Of a DNA stretch of 49,994 bases, positions 28,782 through 37,696 are shown one piece after another (position 1 is the stretch's first letter; each line of letters opens with the position of its first letter). Both the position numbers and the translations under genes were made by a program. Source of the stretch: JANPJV01 sp031425695 (lineage in GTDB: Bacteria; Pseudomonadota; Gammaproteobacteria; Xanthomonadales; SZUA-5); NCBI GenBank assembly GCA_031425695.1, contig JANPJV010000195.1, positions 1 through 49,994 of the forward strand, read 5' to 3'. The notes under the pieces were generated by a model. It searched no databases. It was not told where the DNA came from and worked only from the letters and a program-made list of their open reading frames with translations.

Positions 28782-29657
28782 ATGTCCCGATTGCGTACCG
28801 TGGTGTTTCCCGTGGCTGGTCTCGGCACGCGCTTTCTGCCGGCGACAAAAGTGGTGCCGAAGGAGATGCTGCCGGTGATGGACCGGCCCTTGATCCAGTG
28901 GGCAGCCGACGAGGCGATCGCGGCGGGTGCCGATACCCTGGTGTTCGTGGTCAACCGCAACAAGCGGGCGATCTGCGATCACTTCGACACCGCCTTCGAG
29001 CTCGAGCAACGCTTGCATCGGAGCGGCAAGCACGAGTTGCTGGAGCTGGTGCGGGATGTGTTGCCGAAGCATGTGCGCCCGGTCTTCGTGTTGCAGCCGG
29101 ATGCGCTGGGCCTCGGACACGCGGTGTTGTGTGCCCGCCCCGCGGTGGCGCCGGGCGAACGTTTTGGCGTGATCCTCCCTGACGATTTCATCGTCAACCG
29201 GGAAATCGGTGCACTGGCGCAGATGGCCGCGGTCCAGGCGGAGCGCGGGGGCAGCGTGATCGCGGTCGAACCGGTCGACCCGCAACTGACCGGTCGCTAC
29301 GGCATCGTCGCCGGCACGCAGGTCGACGAACGCTTGATGCACATCGACAGCATCGTCGAAAAACCCGACCCCAAGGACGCTCCCTCGAACCTGGCCGTGG
29401 TCGGCCGCTACGTGCTCGATGCCCGCATTTTCGATCTTCTGGAAAACACCGGTGCCGGCGCCGGCGGCGAAATCCAGCTCACCGACGCCATCGCCTCCCT
29501 GCTGGGCGAACAGGACGTCCATGCCTACCGCTTCGAAGGCGTCCGTTACGACTGCGGCAACAAACTCGGCTACGTCCACGCCACCCTGGCCCTCGCCCTC
29601 GAGGACCCCGAAATCGGCGCCGACATCCGCCGCCTGGCACGGGAGATGGTGGTCTGA
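28782..29657 (+). CDS. galU: UTP-glucose-1-phosphate uridylyltransferase
   Basis: The product is 291 residues. The nucleotidyltransferase motif VFPVAGLGTRFLPATK is at the N-terminus, followed by PKEMLPVMDRPLIQWAADEA. Other family segments are FGVILPDDFIV (metal-binding Asp) and GRYVLDARIFDLLENT. It makes UDP-glucose for exopolysaccharide, LPS and trehalose. It lies convergent to the CapD and glycosyltransferase genes, which also use nucleotide sugars. Confidence 0.96.
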   Translation: MSRLRTVVFPVAGLGTRFLPATKVVPKEMLPVMDRPLIQWAADEAIAAGADTLVFVVNRNKRAICDHFDTAFELEQRLHRSGKHELLELVRDVLPKHVRPVFVLQPDALGLGHAVLCARPAVAPGERFGVILPDDFIVNREIGALAQMAAVQAERGGSVIAVEPVDPQLTGRYGIVAGTQVDERLMHIDSIVEKPDPKDAPSNLAVVGRYVLDARIFDLLENTGAGAGGEIQLTDAIASLLGEQDVHAYRFEGVRYDCGNKLGYVHATLALALEDPEIGADIRRLAREMVV

Positions 29658-29691
29658 GCACACTCGGCGCTCAGGCGCGGTCGGCTAAAAA

Positions 29692-29897
29692 GGAGCGGCA
29701 GGGGAAGGAATCGAAGGAAAAGCAGAAAGGAAGCGAAGGGAAGGGAAGCGAGCGGAGGAAGCTGATGTTCAGGATCGCGCTTGTTTCGTTTGCCAAAAAG
29801 GAAAACCGCCTCCGTAGCGATGGATCCAAGCCGAAGAATTTCCGCTTTCCTTCGCTACCTTTCTGCTTTTCCTTCGCTTCCTTCCCATCCCGCTTCT
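29692..29897. repeat. family I purine/pyrimidine palindrome
   Basis: A purine-rich left arm (29692-29751; GAAGGAAAAGCAGAAAGG core) is mirrored by a pyrimidine-rich right arm (29842-29897; CCTTTCTGCTTTTCCTTC). The loop is about 90 bp. It separates the convergent galU and CapD genes. Strong purine asymmetry would also allow triplex (H-DNA) structures. Confidence 0.8.
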
Positions 29898-29930
29898 TCG
29901 CAGGCTGCGACGCATCGGAAGGTGACAGGG

Positions 29931-31820
29931 TCAAGCGCGCTTGAGCGGGATCACGTTTTCGTCTTCCTTGGAGCCGCGGCCGGAGAATTCGGGGACGAAG
30001 CGGCTCAAGATTTCGCGGAGCTCAACGGCGTCGTAGCGGCGGACGGCGGCTTCGCCCTGGTGCAGGGCCTGGCTCAGCTCGTCCAAGTTCACGCTGCGGT
30101 GCTGGGCGAGGAAGATCTTGTTGTGGCGCGTCTGCTGGTAGCTCTCGTGTTCGTGGAAGAGCTCTTCGAAGAGTTTCTCGCCTTCGCGCAAGCCCGTGTA
30201 GACGATCTGGATATCCTGGCCGGGGAGCTTGCCGGCGAGGCGGATCATCTGTTCGGCGAGGTAGCGGATCTGGATCGGTTCGCCCATGTCGAGCGCAAAG
30301 ATTTCGCCGCCGACGCCCAGCGTGGCCGCCTGCAGGATCAGCTGACAGGCCTCGGGGATGGTCATGAAGTAGCGCGAGATTTCCGGGTGCGTGACCGTGA
30401 CCGGCCCGCCCTGGCGGATCTGTTCGCGGAACAGCGGGACCACGCTGCCAGCCGAATCCAGCACGTTCCCGAAGCGCACAGTGAGGTAGTGCGTGCGCGA
30501 GCGGCGCGCGAGGTTCTGGCAGAAGATCTCGGCGATGCGCTTGGTCGCGCCCATGACATTCGCGGGGTTGACCGCCTTGTCGGTCGAGATCAGCACGAAG
30601 GTCTCGACACCGAATTCGTCCGCGGCCAGCGCGATCGCGCGGGTCCCCAGCACGTTGTTGCGAAAGGCCTCGCGGATTTGGCTCTGCAGCAGCGGCACGT
30701 GTTTGTAGGCGGCGGCGTGGAATACCACCTGCGGCGCTAACGATTCCATGATGTGCCGGCAGCTGGCCGGGTCGCAGACGTCGCCGAGCGCGGCCGTCAG
30801 CTCGAGGTCGGGGAATTCGCGGCGGATCTGGCGCTCGATCTGGTAGAGGTTGTGTTCGCTCTGCTCGAGAATTCCGAGCGCGGAGGCGCCGAGGCGCGCG
30901 ACCTGGCGACACAACTCGGCGCCAATCGAGCCGCCGCCGCCGGTGACCAGCACGCGCTTGCCGGACAAGCCCTGGCGGATTGCGGTCCAGTCGAGCTGCA
31001 CCGGCTCACGCCCGAGCAAATCCTCGATCGCGACCTCTTTCAATTCGTTGAAGGCCGAGCGCCCGGCAACCACGTCCTGCAGTCGCGGCACGGTGCGGAA
31101 CGGCAGTCCGGTTTCTTCGCAGAGCTCGACCACGCGGCGCATCTCGGCGGTGCTCGCGCTCGGCATGGCGATCAGCAGCATGTCTGCCGCGACCGCGCGG
31201 CCGATCTCGCGGAGCTCGTCGATTCGCCCGAGCACCGGGATCCCATGCACGCGTGCGCCGCGCAGCAGGCGGTTGTCGTCGAGGAAGCCGACTGGCAGGT
31301 ACTGGCCTTCGGCACGCAGGTCGCGCACCAGCATTTCGCCGGCGCGCTCGGCACCCAGCACGATCACACGCTTCCTGGAGCTGCGCTCGTAGAAATCGAT
31401 GCGGCTGTCCTTCCAGAAGCGATAAGCCAGGCGCGGCACGCCGAGCAGCACCGACAGCAGAATGGGATAGGACACCAGGACGCTGCGTGGAACGTTGCCC
31501 AGGCGGTCATACAGGAACAGCGCGAGGCCGATGCAGAGCGCGCCGAGGATTGATCCACGCAGGAGGTTCCACAGGTCCGGCAGGCTGGCGAAGCGCCACA
31601 GGCCTTTGTACAGGCCGGAACCAAAGAAGATCGCGCCCTGGATGGCCAGCACCAGGAACACCTCGGTCGGCGCCAGCACCGTCAGCGCGGTCTCGGGCTC
31701 GAGGCTCAGGCGGATGGTCTTGGCCAGGTACCAGGCCAGCAAGATCATCGCCAGGTCATGCAGCACCACTGCGCTGCGCGGATGGATCAACCCGACGAAG
31801 GCCCGCAGCGCGCGGCTCAC
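29931..31820 (-). CDS. membrane-bound nucleotide-sugar epimerase/dehydratase (CapD/FlaA1/WbpM family)
   Basis: The product is 629 residues from a GTG at 31820 that overlaps the upstream stop (GTGA). The longer open frame reads into the glycosyltransferase gene and is rejected. Four hydrophobic segments are N-terminal. A first Rossmann-like domain (RVIVLGAERAGEML) precedes the catalytic SDR domain with GGGGSIGAELCRQ, YKHVPLLQ and STDKAVNPANVMGATKR. In this family the active site has Lys in the DKA motif in place of the usual YxxxK. It is expected to be a UDP-HexNAc 4,6-dehydratase or epimerase for surface glycan synthesis. Confidence 0.92.
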   Translation of the reverse strand: MSRALRAFVGLIHPRSAVVLHDLAMILLAWYLAKTIRLSLEPETALTVLAPTEVFLVLAIQGAIFFGSGLYKGLWRFASLPDLWNLLRGSILGALCIGLALFLYDRLGNVPRSVLVSYPILLSVLLGVPRLAYRFWKDSRIDFYERSSRKRVIVLGAERAGEMLVRDLRAEGQYLPVGFLDDNRLLRGARVHGIPVLGRIDELREIGRAVAADMLLIAMPSASTAEMRRVVELCEETGLPFRTVPRLQDVVAGRSAFNELKEVAIEDLLGREPVQLDWTAIRQGLSGKRVLVTGGGGSIGAELCRQVARLGASALGILEQSEHNLYQIERQIRREFPDLELTAALGDVCDPASCRHIMESLAPQVVFHAAAYKHVPLLQSQIREAFRNNVLGTRAIALAADEFGVETFVLISTDKAVNPANVMGATKRIAEIFCQNLARRSRTHYLTVRFGNVLDSAGSVVPLFREQIRQGGPVTVTHPEISRYFMTIPEACQLILQAATLGVGGEIFALDMGEPIQIRYLAEQMIRLAGKLPGQDIQIVYTGLREGEKLFEELFHEHESYQQTRHNKIFLAQHRSVNLDELSQALHQGEAAVRRYDAVELREILSRFVPEFSGRGSKEDENVIPLKRA

Positions 31821-32830
31821 GCCTGGCTCCGCTTGGCGCGCAGCGCGTAATCGCGACCCAGGCGCCACACCAGGGCGCCGGCGATGTACAGACAGATGGT
31901 GGCTTGTGGCATGAGGTCCGGTCGAGTCTGGCCGAGGATCACGACGCCGAGAGCGGGCCCGGCGGTCCAGGCGAGGTAGGCGAGCGTAGTTCGCGTATGA
32001 CCCCAGCCGGCACGCGCGAGCCATTGGTACAGATGCTCGCGATGCGCATTGTACCACCGGTGCCGCGGGCGCCGGAGCATGCGCCAGGCCAGGGTCAGGC
32101 CGGCATCCAGCAGTACGGCCGAGCTCAGCGCCGCGAGCTCCCAGTACGGCGCCGGGCGGTCGTTGATCGGCAGCAACGCGAGCGCGCCGACGCTCAATCC
32201 GAGCGAGGCGCTGCCGACATCGCCCATGAACGCGCGTGCGCGTGGAAAATTGAAGGGCAGGAAAGCCAGCAGCGCACCGGCGGCAACGGCCGGGAACACC
32301 GCCGCGGGAACATCGTCGCCAGCGAGCGCCACGCCGCTGATACCCAGCGCCGCCAGGAGCGCCACACCTGCGGCCATGCCGTTGATGCCATCCATGAAAT
32401 TCCACAGGTTGATCAGCGCGGTCAGAGCGAGCACCCACACGAGCACCAGCCACGGGTTCGCGCCGCCCAGCGTGCCGACGGCCACCAGTACGGCGCCGAA
32501 AAAATGCGTCGCCAAGCGCGGCAGCACGGGCAACGGGCGGCGGTCATCGAGCCAGCTCACGGTTGCCACCGCCGCCAATGCCCCCGCGGCGAACAGCGCC
32601 CAGCGTCCGAGCGCATGCGCCGGGCCCAGCGCAAAACCCAGTGCCGCCCACGCCGCGAAGATCGTGAGCACGAAACCCAGCCCCGCCCCACGCACGGTCG
32701 GTTGCTCGTGCATGCGCCGCGCCCCCGGCCCGTCGAGCATCTGCGCCCGCCGCGCGAGCACGATGACAAGGGCCGTCAATGCCACGGAAGCAGCAGCCGC
32801 CACCAGTGCGCACAGGATGACCAGGAGCAT
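31817..32830 (-). CDS. undecaprenyl-phosphate sugar-1-phosphate transferase (WbpL/WecA type)
   Basis: The product is 337 residues from the ATG at 32830; an earlier TTG adds only 14 polar residues. About ten hydrophobic segments are visible. Family motifs are the Asp pair in VSWLDDRRPLP, NLWNFMDGINGMAAG, ARAFMGDVGSASLG and the cytosolic AHREHLYQ loop. It starts lipid-linked glycan chains by moving HexNAc-1-phosphate to undecaprenyl phosphate. It pairs with the overlapping CapD/WbpM gene, as wbpL-wbpM do in Pseudomonas. Confidence 0.92.
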   Translation of the reverse strand: MLLVILCALVAAAASVALTALVIVLARRAQMLDGPGARRMHEQPTVRGAGLGFVLTIFAAWAALGFALGPAHALGRWALFAAGALAAVATVSWLDDRRPLPVLPRLATHFFGAVLVAVGTLGGANPWLVLVWVLALTALINLWNFMDGINGMAAGVALLAALGISGVALAGDDVPAAVFPAVAAGALLAFLPFNFPRARAFMGDVGSASLGLSVGALALLPINDRPAPYWELAALSSAVLLDAGLTLAWRMLRRPRHRWYNAHREHLYQWLARAGWGHTRTTLAYLAWTAGPALGVVILGQTRPDLMPQATICLYIAGALVWRLGRDYALRAKRSQA

Positions 32831-32935
32831 CGACGTCCTTGGGTTCGGGGGAATCGGGAAATCATCCCGCAAAGCGAGGGCGGGTTGAAAAAGAGTCGGC
32901 GCGGTGGGTGGGAGTTCCCCTCGTCATCGAGTGTT

Positions 32936-33030
32936 GTAGGTCATGTTGCTGGCGCAGCCAGCTACTTGACGGCTTTCCGGCAATTGGCAGAAGCGTCAAG
33001 TAGCCCGCTGACGCGGGCAACATGACCTAC
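32936..33030. repeat. family C REPIN with a compensated left stem
   Basis: The left arm has the inner stem CTGGC..GCCAG. The right arm has CCCGC..GCGGG. Inter-arm pairing is broken here, while each arm pairs within itself. It sits between lapB and the glycosyltransferase gene. Confidence 0.85.
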
Positions 33031-33098
33031 GAAAGCAGGACGGCAATGGCGCGGCGAAGACCGCGTCTTCGCCCCGCCCGCCGCTCACTCATACCCGA

Positions 33099-33166
33099 GC
33101 AAAAGTCGCAGACTTTTGCACGAGACGAATTGCCGGGCAAAAGTCGCAGACTTTTGCACGAGACGA
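33099..33166. repeat. family J: two 30-bp direct repeats, each palindromic, abutting lapB
   Basis: Copies at 33099-33128 and 33137-33166 are identical. Each holds the palindrome GCAAAAGTCGCAGACTTTTGC's two half-sites (GCAAAAGTC and GACTTTTGC) and then CACGAGACGA. The second copy ends directly against the lapB stop codon. Confidence 0.85.
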
Positions 33167-34345
33167 TCACTCTCCAACCACCCCATGCACCGGCTTGATG
33201 CTCGCCCAGCTCTTGCAGCTGGGGCATTGCCAGTGGAGGGCGCGGGGGGAGAAGCCGCAGCGGCTGCAGCGGTAGCCGGGCTTGCGTTCCAGCAGGCGGT
33301 TGAGCAGCTCGCGCACGAGGCCGATCGCCTCGACGCGGTCGCTGGACTGCGCGGGGAAGGACATGTCCATGACCTTGAGCACCCCGCGCACGGACGGGCG
33401 CTGGTGCAAGCGATCGGCGAGAAAGCCGACGGCTTTGCCGACACCGTCGTCTTTCTCGATCATTGCGGTGCGCGCGAGCAGGGCGGAGACGCCACGATCG
33501 CGCTTCATCATCGCGTCGAGAAACTCTTCGGAACGCCCTTCCGCGCCGAGCTCGGAGTACGCACCCTGCAACTCGGTGACGATCTCGGAGAGGAAATCGG
33601 GGTCGATCTCCGCAGCTTTTTCGAAGTGCTCGGCCGCAACGCGCGGGTGGCCCGCATTTCGCTCCAGCCGGCCGAGCAGGATGTGCGCGCGTACGCAATT
33701 GGCGTCGACGTCGAGCGCCTCGCGGGCGAGCCGGCGTGCCTCGTCGAGTTCGCCGCGCGCGCGCGCAGGCTCGGCCAGCTCGCAGAAGAACTGCGCCATC
33801 AGCGGCGTGGCGGCATCGCCGGTCAGCCTGCGCAGGCGGCGCGCCATCTCGATGGCACGGTTCCAGTCGCGCTCCTGCTGGTAGATCGAGATGAGGTGGC
33901 GCAGGGCCGCAGGCGCATACAGCTGGATGCCGAGCAGGTCGGTGTAAAGCGCTTCGGCGCGGTCGAGCAGGCCGGCGCGCATGTAGTCCTCGCCGAGCTC
34001 CAGCAGCGCCACCGTGCGCTGGTCGTCGGAGAGCTTGGGACGGCTGTAGAGATCCTGGTGCAGGCGGATCGCGCGGTCGGTTTCGCCGCGACGACGGAAC
34101 AGGTTGCCGAGTGCGAGCTGGGTTTCGAAGGTGTCGCTGTCGAGCTCGGCGATCTTGAGGAAGACTTCGAGCGCCTTGTCCGGTTGCTCGTTGAGCAGGT
34201 AGTTGAGGCCGCTGAAATAGGTCTTGCTGAGCTGCGAGAAGCGCTCACCACTGCTGCGCTCGCTGCCACGTCGACCCAGCAAGTAGCCCGAATAAGCCGC
34301 GACCGGCAACAGCAGCCAGAGCAGCTCCCAGATCATTTCATTCAT
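33167..34345 (-). CDS. lapB: lipopolysaccharide assembly protein B
   Basis: The product is 392 residues. One N-terminal membrane helix (WELLWLLLPVAAYSGYLLG) is followed by TPR repeats through most of the length and a rubredoxin-like C-terminal zinc site (CSRCGF..CPSCKSW). In E. coli, LapB (YciM) links FtsH to LpxC and so limits LPS synthesis. The N-terminal YFSGLNYLLNEQPDKALEVF is typical of the family. It follows lapA by 23 bp. Confidence 0.95.
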   Translation of the reverse strand: MNEMIWELLWLLLPVAAYSGYLLGRRGSERSSGERFSQLSKTYFSGLNYLLNEQPDKALEVFLKIAELDSDTFETQLALGNLFRRRGETDRAIRLHQDLYSRPKLSDDQRTVALLELGEDYMRAGLLDRAEALYTDLLGIQLYAPAALRHLISIYQQERDWNRAIEMARRLRRLTGDAATPLMAQFFCELAEPARARGELDEARRLAREALDVDANCVRAHILLGRLERNAGHPRVAAEHFEKAAEIDPDFLSEIVTELQGAYSELGAEGRSEEFLDAMMKRDRGVSALLARTAMIEKDDGVGKAVGFLADRLHQRPSVRGVLKVMDMSFPAQSSDRVEAIGLVRELLNRLLERKPGYRCSRCGFSPRALHWQCPSCKSWASIKPVHGVVGE

Positions 34346-34368
34346 CGGATCAGGGGCTCAAGGGCAGG

Positions 34369-34638
34369 TCAGACGGCTGCAGAGGCGGCTGCCGGCACCG
34401 CGCCACGCGCGCGCTTTAGGTCACGCTTGAGGCGCAGTACGACGAAGAGGTAGAGGCCGAGCGCGCCCACCAGGCTGCCGAGCGCGAAAAAGGCGACCAG
34501 CGCGACGCCGAGGGGCACCGAAACGGCCGCGAACACGGCGTCGATGGTGACCAGGGCAGAATTGAAAGCCGCAAACACCAGGACCAGGATCAATAGCAGG
34601 CCCCACAGCAAACGCAGGGCAAAGCGCACGGCATTCAT
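34369..34638 (-). CDS. lapA: lipopolysaccharide assembly protein A domain protein (DUF1049)
   Basis: The product is 89 residues with two membrane helices (LLWGLLLILVLVFAAFN and ALVAFFALGSLVGALGLYLF) and a basic cytosolic tail (RLKRDLKRARG). That is the LapA layout. LapA works with LapB at the inner membrane. Its ATG overlaps the ihfB stop (ATGA). Confidence 0.93.
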   Translation of the reverse strand: MNAVRFALRLLWGLLLILVLVFAAFNSALVTIDAVFAAVSVPLGVALVAFFALGSLVGALGLYLFVVLRLKRDLKRARGAVPAAASAAV

Positions 34639-34961
34639 CGGACTTTGCGGGCACCGAGTGCAACCGGCTTGCGTCCGTTCTCGGTAGCGTTCACGCGCTC
34701 ACGCAATTCCTTGCCCGGCTTGAAATGCGGTACGTACTTGCCGGCCAGCGCGACCACGTCTCCGGTCTTCGGATTGCGGCCCATGCGGGGCGGACGGAAA
34801 TGCAGGGAGAAACTGCCGAAGCCACGCACCTCGATGCGCTCTCCGGTCGCCAGTGAGTCAGCCATCTGGTCGATTACCGATTTGACTGCGAGCTCGACGT
34901 CCGGATTGGCCAGATGGGTCTGTCGACCGCTCAGCGCCTGAATGAGTTCGGACTTGGTCAC
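34635..34961 (-). CDS. ihfB: integration host factor beta subunit
   Basis: The product is 108 residues. The GTG at 34961 gives the family N-terminus (VTKSELIQAL); a longer start is not supported. The DNA-binding arm reads RGFGSFSLHFRPPRMGRNPKTG, with the Pro at the arm tip. It pairs with IhfA to bend DNA at specific sites. It follows rpsA as in other gammaproteobacteria, and its C-terminal tail after ELRERVN is about 15 residues. Confidence 0.95.
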   Translation of the reverse strand: MTKSELIQALSGRQTHLANPDVELAVKSVIDQMADSLATGERIEVRGFGSFSLHFRPPRMGRNPKTGDVVALAGKYVPHFKPGKELRERVNATENGRKPVALGARKVR

Positions 34962-35047
34962 GAGCAGCGCTCCCACGGCAGGGAAAGTGATTTTGGCGTG
35001 TCTTGCATGTGAAGACTAGCAGAGGCAAGCCGATGCGAGCGCAACTG

Positions 35048-35074
35048 AACCGGGACGGCGAAGCCGTCCCGGTT
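35048..35074. terminator. strong 12-bp hairpin after rpsA
   Basis: AACCGGGACGGC-GAA-GCCGTCCCGGTT is a perfect stem 16 bp past the rpsA stop. The T-run (GTTTTT) is on the plus-strand side only, so for rpsA it lacks a downstream U-tract. It may act as an attenuator or 3' stabiliser that lets some transcripts reach ihfB. Confidence 0.5.
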
Positions 35075-35090
35075 GTTTTTCAGTGGCTTA

Positions 35091-36755
35091 TCAGCGGTTC
35101 AGCTGCTCTTTGAGCAGGGCGCCGAGCTTGGTCGGCACCACTGACGTGCTGTGGTACTCCTCGAGCGCGTCCTGCAGTTCTTCGTCTTCCTTGGCACGGA
35201 TCGACAGCTGCAGCGTGCGGCCACGACGATCAAGGCCGACGTACTTGGCTTCGACCTTGTCGCCCACCGAGTAAAACTGCGAAGCGTCGTCGACGCGTTC
35301 CTTCTGGATGTCCGAAGCGCGCAGGTAGCCTTCCACGCCTTCTGAAAGGTCGACGGTCACGCCGCGTGCGTCGACTTCGCGCACGATGCCCTGGACCATG
35401 CTGCCCTTCGGATGCGCGGCCATGTAGCTGCCGAACGGATCCTGCTCGAGCTGCTTGATGCCGAGCGAGATGCGCTCGCGCTCCGGATCGACGGCCAGCA
35501 CGACAGCTTCCAGCTCTTCGCCCTTCTTGTAGTTGCGCACGACTTCTTCGCCGGTCGCCTGCCAGGAGATATCCGACAGGTGGACCAGGCCATCGATGCC
35601 GCCATCGAGGCCGACAAAGATGCCAAAGTCGGTGATCGACTTGATCGTGCCGGAAACCTTGTCACCCTTCTTGAAGGTGATCGCAAAGGCTTCCCACGGG
35701 TTCGACGAGCACTGCTTCATGCCGAGCGAGATACGGCGACGCTCTTCGTCGATGTCGAGGACCATGACTTCGGTCTCGTCACCGATCGCGACGATCTTGG
35801 CCGGATTGACGTTCTTGTTGGTCCAATCCATTTCCGAGACGTGCACCAGGCCTTCGACGCCCGGCTCGAGCTCGACGAATGCACCGTATTCGGTGACGTT
35901 CGAGACCTTGCCGAACAGGCGCGTGTGCTGCGGATAACGACGCGAGATGTTGACCCACGGATCGTCGCCCAGCTGCTTGAGACCCAGCGAGACACGGTTG
36001 CGCTCGCGATCGAAACGCAGCACGCGCACGTCGATCTCGTCGCCCACGTTGACCACTTCGGACGGGTGACGGACGCGCTTCCACGCCATGTCGGTGATGT
36101 GCAGCAGGCCGTCGATACCGCCGAGGTCCACGAACGCGCCGTAATCGGTCAGGTTCTTGACCACACCCTTCAGCACTGCGCCTTCCTTCAGCTTCTCCAT
36201 CAGCTGTTCGCGCTCGACGGAGAACTCGCTCTCGACCACCGCGCGACGCGAAACCACCACGTTGTTGCGCTTGCGATCGAGCTTGATGATCTTGAACTCG
36301 AGGTCCTTGCCTTCGAGGTAGACCGGATCACGAACCGGGCGCACATCGACCAGGGAGCCCGGCAGGAACGCGCGGATATCCTTGATGTCGACGGTGAAAC
36401 CGCCCTTGACCTTGCCGCTGATGCGGCCAACAACGGTCTGATCCTTGGACTGAGCGTCTTCCAGCTCGTCCCACACCATGGCGCGCTTGGCTTTCTCGCG
36501 CGACAAACGGGTTTCGCCGAAACCATCTTCGAGCGCTTCGAGAGCGACCTTCACTTCGTCGCCGACCTTGACTTCGAGCTCGCCCGCTTCATTGCGGAAC
36601 TGCTCGATCGGCACGACGCCTTCGGACTTCAATCCAGCATTGATGATGACGACATCGCTGCGGATCTCGACTACGGTGCCGGTCAGGATCGCGCCCGGCT
36701 TGAGCTTGCTGACGCGCTCGCTCTGTTCAAACAGTTCGGCAAAACTTTCAGTCAT
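35091..36755 (-). CDS. rpsA: 30S ribosomal protein S1
   Basis: The product is 554 residues with six S1 (OB-fold) domains. Repeats such as LTDYGAFVDLGGIDGLLHIT, VTEYGAFVELEPGVEGLVH and ITDFGIFVGLDGGIDGLVH mark domains 3 to 5. S1 binds mRNA leaders on the small subunit and is essential for initiation at structured or SD-poor messages. It lies between cmk and ihfB, the standard order. The 254-bp leader (36756-37009) may carry the autoregulatory site known for E. coli rpsA. Confidence 0.97.
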   Translation of the reverse strand: MTESFAELFEQSERVSKLKPGAILTGTVVEIRSDVVIINAGLKSEGVVPIEQFRNEAGELEVKVGDEVKVALEALEDGFGETRLSREKAKRAMVWDELEDAQSKDQTVVGRISGKVKGGFTVDIKDIRAFLPGSLVDVRPVRDPVYLEGKDLEFKIIKLDRKRNNVVVSRRAVVESEFSVEREQLMEKLKEGAVLKGVVKNLTDYGAFVDLGGIDGLLHITDMAWKRVRHPSEVVNVGDEIDVRVLRFDRERNRVSLGLKQLGDDPWVNISRRYPQHTRLFGKVSNVTEYGAFVELEPGVEGLVHVSEMDWTNKNVNPAKIVAIGDETEVMVLDIDEERRRISLGMKQCSSNPWEAFAITFKKGDKVSGTIKSITDFGIFVGLDGGIDGLVHLSDISWQATGEEVVRNYKKGEELEAVVLAVDPERERISLGIKQLEQDPFGSYMAAHPKGSMVQGIVREVDARGVTVDLSEGVEGYLRASDIQKERVDDASQFYSVGDKVEAKYVGLDRRGRTLQLSIRAKEDEELQDALEEYHSTSVVPTKLGALLKEQLNR

Positions 36756-37009
36756 GGTTGTGTCCAGAAATCGGAAAAGCGTCAGGCCCCGGTGTCAAAC
36801 GGTGCTTTGAGGCGCTCGTCCACCCTCTTTCGAGTGTGCGGATTGCTCCGCTGTGGTTGATGAATCCTCGAGCGAATGCGCGAGGTCCGGGGAAGAAAGC
36901 GCTGAACCTTCAGCACTTTCCGTATTCTTTTTGCAATACATCCGCGAAGCGAACCACGCCGCCGGCAACTGCGCCGTCGAGTGATTTCTTGTTGTTGTTT
37001 TTCTTGGAA
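36756..37009 (-). promoter_or_regulatory. rpsA leader region
   Basis: This gap holds no supported gene. An inverted repeat GCTGAA-CC-TTCAGC lies at 36901-36914. On the minus strand a TTGACA (36793-36798) lies 38 bp before the ATG, without a good -10. An rpsA promoter and translational control element is likely here by comparison with E. coli, but I cannot map it. Confidence 0.35.
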
Positions 37010-37690
37010 CTAGCGCGCCAGCGGCGCCGCCCATTGGAGGACAGTCGCCACCACGGATTCGATCGATTGGACGGTCGAATCGAGTACTCGCGAATCAGCT
37101 GCGGGTACCAGCGGTGCAACGGAGCGTGTTCGATCGCGCAAATCGCGCTCTTCGATCTCACGCAGAAGGCCGGGTAGACTACCTTTTACGCCCTTTTCTT
37201 TCAACTGCTTATGACGCCGGCGTGCACGTTCTTCGGCACTCGCCGTTAAGAAAACCTTCAAATCGGCATCGGGGAATACGACCGTGCCCATGTCGCGACC
37301 ATCGGCGACGAGGCCTGGCAACGCCCGGAACTGGCGCTGCTTGTCGAGCAGAGCGGCGCGTACCAGCGGCAGCGCGGCGACCTTGGACGCGCCCTGCCCG
37401 GCTTCCTCGGTCCGGATGGCGTCGGTAATGTCGTCGCCATTGAGCCAGATGTGCGGCTCGACATCGATGCGATCTTCGAACGCGATATCAGCCGCGAGGG
37501 CAAGACGGGCGATCGCATCGGCATCGTCGAGATCCAGCCCCGAACGCATCGCTGCCAGGCCGACCGCGCGGTACAACGCGCCCGAATCCAAGAAATGCCA
37601 GCCCAGCGAGCGCGCGACGGCGCGGCTGATCGTGCCTTTCCCCGATCCGCTCGGACCATCGATGGTAATGACGGGCGCGTTCGGGTTCAT
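37010..37690 (-). CDS. cmk: cytidylate kinase
   Basis: The product is 226 residues. The P-loop is ITIDGPSGSGKGTISRAVA. NMP-binding segments are FLDSGALYRAVG and LVADGRDMGTVVFPDADLKV. The lid region has ERARRRHKQL, with LREIEERDLRDRTRSVAPL near the C-terminus. It phosphorylates CMP and dCMP. It starts 6 bp after the aroA stop's complement on the same strand order (aroA follows hisC, then rpsA). Confidence 0.96.
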   Translation of the reverse strand: MNPNAPVITIDGPSGSGKGTISRAVARSLGWHFLDSGALYRAVGLAAMRSGLDLDDADAIARLALAADIAFEDRIDVEPHIWLNGDDITDAIRTEEAGQGASKVAALPLVRAALLDKQRQFRALPGLVADGRDMGTVVFPDADLKVFLTASAEERARRRHKQLKEKGVKGSLPGLLREIEERDLRDRTRSVAPLVPAADSRVLDSTVQSIESVVATVLQWAAPLAR

Positions 37691-37696
37691 GGCTGC

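Noticed and set aside
28494..29663. 389-residue minus-strand ORF
   Set aside because: It is the reverse of galU and runs into repeats; no family features.
31821..32453. N-terminal extension of the CapD-like protein
   Set aside because: It overlaps the glycosyltransferase gene in another frame. The GTG at 31820 with a GTGA overlap fits the family N-terminus.
31253..33025. 590-residue plus-strand ORF
   Set aside because: It is antisense to two well-supported genes and is Arg/Gln/His-rich.
36795..37161. small ORFs in the rpsA leader
   Set aside because: They overlap the cmk end or each other, lack ribosome binding sites and show no family features.
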